A DNA stretch of 64,000 nucleotides, from positions 1 through 64,000 of the forward strand of contig JBFWXB010000023.1 of NCBI GenBank assembly GCA_050187875.1, in the 5' to 3' direction. The notes under the pieces were generated by a model. It saw only the letters and a list, made by a program, of their open reading frames with translations. It was not told the origin of the DNA and made no database searches. This DNA is from JAFKKS01 sp050187875 (lineage in GTDB: Bacteria > Pseudomonadota > Alphaproteobacteria > Rhizobiales > Xanthobacteraceae). The position numbers were made by a program, and so were the translations under genes. Positions 63,064-64,000 of this stretch are shown here, piece after piece. How positions within the stretch are numbered: the stretch's first letter is position 1; the number at the start of each line of letters is the position of its first letter.

Positions 63064-63820
63064 GGTAAGCCTCGATCACGGTCGGTGAATCCCGAACCTC
63101 TTGCGGCGTCCCGTCGGCGATGCGCTTACCAAAATGCAACACGGCGACGTGCTCGCACAGAGACATGACGAATCCGACATTGTGCTCGACGATGAGAACC
63201 GTCGCCCCATCGTCTCGCGCGCGACGGACAGCGTGGGCCAGCGCCTCGACCTCCGGTTCACTCAGCCCGGCCGCCGGCTCATCGAGCAGCAGAAGCTTCG
63301 GTCGCGCTGCAAGCGCACGCGCCGCGGCGACAAGACGCTGCTGTCCATATGTGATCCGGCCGATCGGATGGTCAGCGATGTCCCCGATTCCAACAAGATC
63401 GATAGCGTGAGCCGCGCGCTCTTCCGCTTCCTGGCGCTGCCGGCCAAAGCGGCCAAGATGGGTCATCGAAGGCCAAAGCCCCAAGGTCGCATGGCGCTCA
63501 GCTCCGACCAGCACGTTTTCTGCTACCGTCATCGAAGCAAAAAGATTCACAAGTTGAAACGAACGCGCGATTCCTTGCAGCGCGACCTCATGGCTGGGCC
63601 GGCCCGTGATATCCACGCCGTCGAGATGAATGCTGCCTTCGGTTGGGCGCAGCGCCCCGGCAATCATGCTGAAGAGCGTGCTTTTTCCAGCCCCGTTCGG
63701 GCCAATAACGGCACAGATTTCACCCGTCGGAACATCGAGATCGACGCGCTCCACGGCCACAAGACCACCAAACCGCTTGGTGACGCCGCTAAGCTGCAGG
63801 CGTAACGGACGAGCGGACAT
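63053..63820 (-). CDS. livG: Branched-chain-type ABC transporter ATPase LivG
   Basis: A 255-residue ABC ATPase with Walker A GPNGAGKST, the LivG-type insert GIARSFQLVNLFASMTVAEN, and LLDEPAAGLSEPE. The signature is ITYGQQRLVAAARAL, with Y in place of the usual serine-glycine. It overlaps livM by 32 bases and livF by 11. Confidence 0.9.
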   Translation of the reverse strand: MSARPLRLQLSGVTKRFGGLVAVERVDLDVPTGEICAVIGPNGAGKSTLFSMIAGALRPTEGSIHLDGVDITGRPSHEVALQGIARSFQLVNLFASMTVAENVLVGAERHATLGLWPSMTHLGRFGRQRQEAEERAAHAIDLVGIGDIADHPIGRITYGQQRLVAAARALAARPKLLLLDEPAAGLSEPEVEALAHAVRRARDDGATVLIVEHNVGFVMSLCEHVAVLHFGKRIADGTPQEVRDSPTVIEAYLGH

Positions 63821-64000
63821 CGCCGTCTTTCCTCCACGCCTTGCGGGATTTGAATTCTTTGATCAGCCCGCCGATCCCTCGCGGTGCCAGCAGCACAACA
63901 ATCAGGACCAACACGCCCGATGCGAGGACCTGTTGCGTGGTCGCGAATCCGATCAACTCGGGGCCCAGCGACAACAGCGCCGTGCCAATCGCGACGCCGA
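63789..64000 (-). CDS. livM: LivM-type ABC permease, C-terminal part (cut by window end)
   Basis: The frame is open to the window edge and ends at 63789. The visible 70 residues comprise the last helix (LASGVLVLIVVLLAPRGIGG) and a basic tail, as in LivM proteins. The upstream codons read GVAIGTALLSLGPELIGF, continuous with it. Gene order LivM-LivG-LivF supports the call. Confidence 0.8.
   Translation of the reverse strand, partial: GVAIGTALLSLGPELIGFATTQQVLASGVLVLIVVLLAPRGIGGLIKEFKSRKAWRKDGDVRSSVTPAA

Noticed and set aside
1..64000. CRISPR arrays, tRNA and rRNA genes, prophage modules
   Set aside because: No regularly spaced repeats, no tRNA-like GTTCGAATC arms in a cloverleaf context, and no phage structural or integrase genes were seen.

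Overview
The window is a high-GC bacterial chromosome segment. It has dense co-directional operons, frequent ATGA/TGATG start-stop overlaps and GGAGG-type ribosome binding sites. The gene content points to an alphaproteobacterium of the order Hyphomicrobiales, broadly Bradyrhizobium / Rhodopseudomonas / Pseudolabrys-like. Supporting content is a fused MCE-lipoprotein Mla subunit, a Hyf-like NDH complex, a BigR/SqrR-type repressor, an ars operon with DUF6428 and an MFS exporter, CoxLMS molybdenum hydroxylase genes, Bug/TctC and Liv receptors, and an Atu-like carboxylase operon. This is inference from gene content; no rRNA, tRNA, CRISPR array or complete insertion sequence is visible. The extreme left edge carries the first codons of an IS630-type transposase.

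Layout. (1) 0.1-11.5 kb: a CoA-transferase; a small cytochrome c with a flavodoxin-fold quinone reductase; a CBS-BON protein; a large ADP-forming acyl-CoA synthetase/GNAT protein; an NRAMP-related transporter; and, divergently, an mlaE-mlaF-mlaD lipid-transport operon. (2) 11.8-19.1 kb: a minus-strand operon xre-hyfB-C-E-F-G-I. It encodes a membrane complex related to complex I and group 4 hydrogenases, whose large subunit has lost the NiFe-binding cysteines. (3) 19.4-28.8 kb: a lone cytochrome P450; a DevBCA-type ABC exporter; and, divergent from the exporter, a persulfide-sensor-like ArsR repressor followed by a DUF2892 protein and an RND efflux pair. (4) 28.8-33.5 kb: an SRPBCC protein and an arsenic island (DUF6428, arsR, arsC, a frameshifted acr3, an MFS exporter) bracketed by pieces of a mosaic intergenic repeat. 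(5) 33.5-39.1 kb: a fused HyuA-HyuB hydantoinase/oxoprolinase, a Bug-type periplasmic receptor and a GntR regulator. (6) 39.4-48.8 kb: a seven-gene catabolic operon (ABC-type receptor, three-subunit molybdenum hydroxylase, lactonase-like metallohydrolase, atypical SDR, acyl-CoA ligase) with a divergent tandem-HxlR regulator. (7) 48.8-53.3 kb: an ABC permease remnant, a BadI-like crotonase, a metallo-hydrolase, an acyl-CoA dehydrogenase and an IclR regulator. (8) 53.5-64 kb: an acyclic-terpene-utilisation-like operon (atuC-D-E-F-A order), meeting head-on a phenylacetate-CoA-ligase-like gene and livF-livG-livM, the last cut by the window end.

How the parts fit. Regions 5-8 look like an accessory catabolic zone. 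Each block pairs uptake (TctC or Liv receptors and transporters), CoA activation, oxidation or carboxylation enzymes and a local regulator. Regions 3-4 form a detoxification zone for arsenic, reactive sulfur and small molecules, with two divergent ArsR-type promoters each carrying an AT-rich palindrome around TATAAT. Region 2 is the strongest candidate for unusual bioenergetics.
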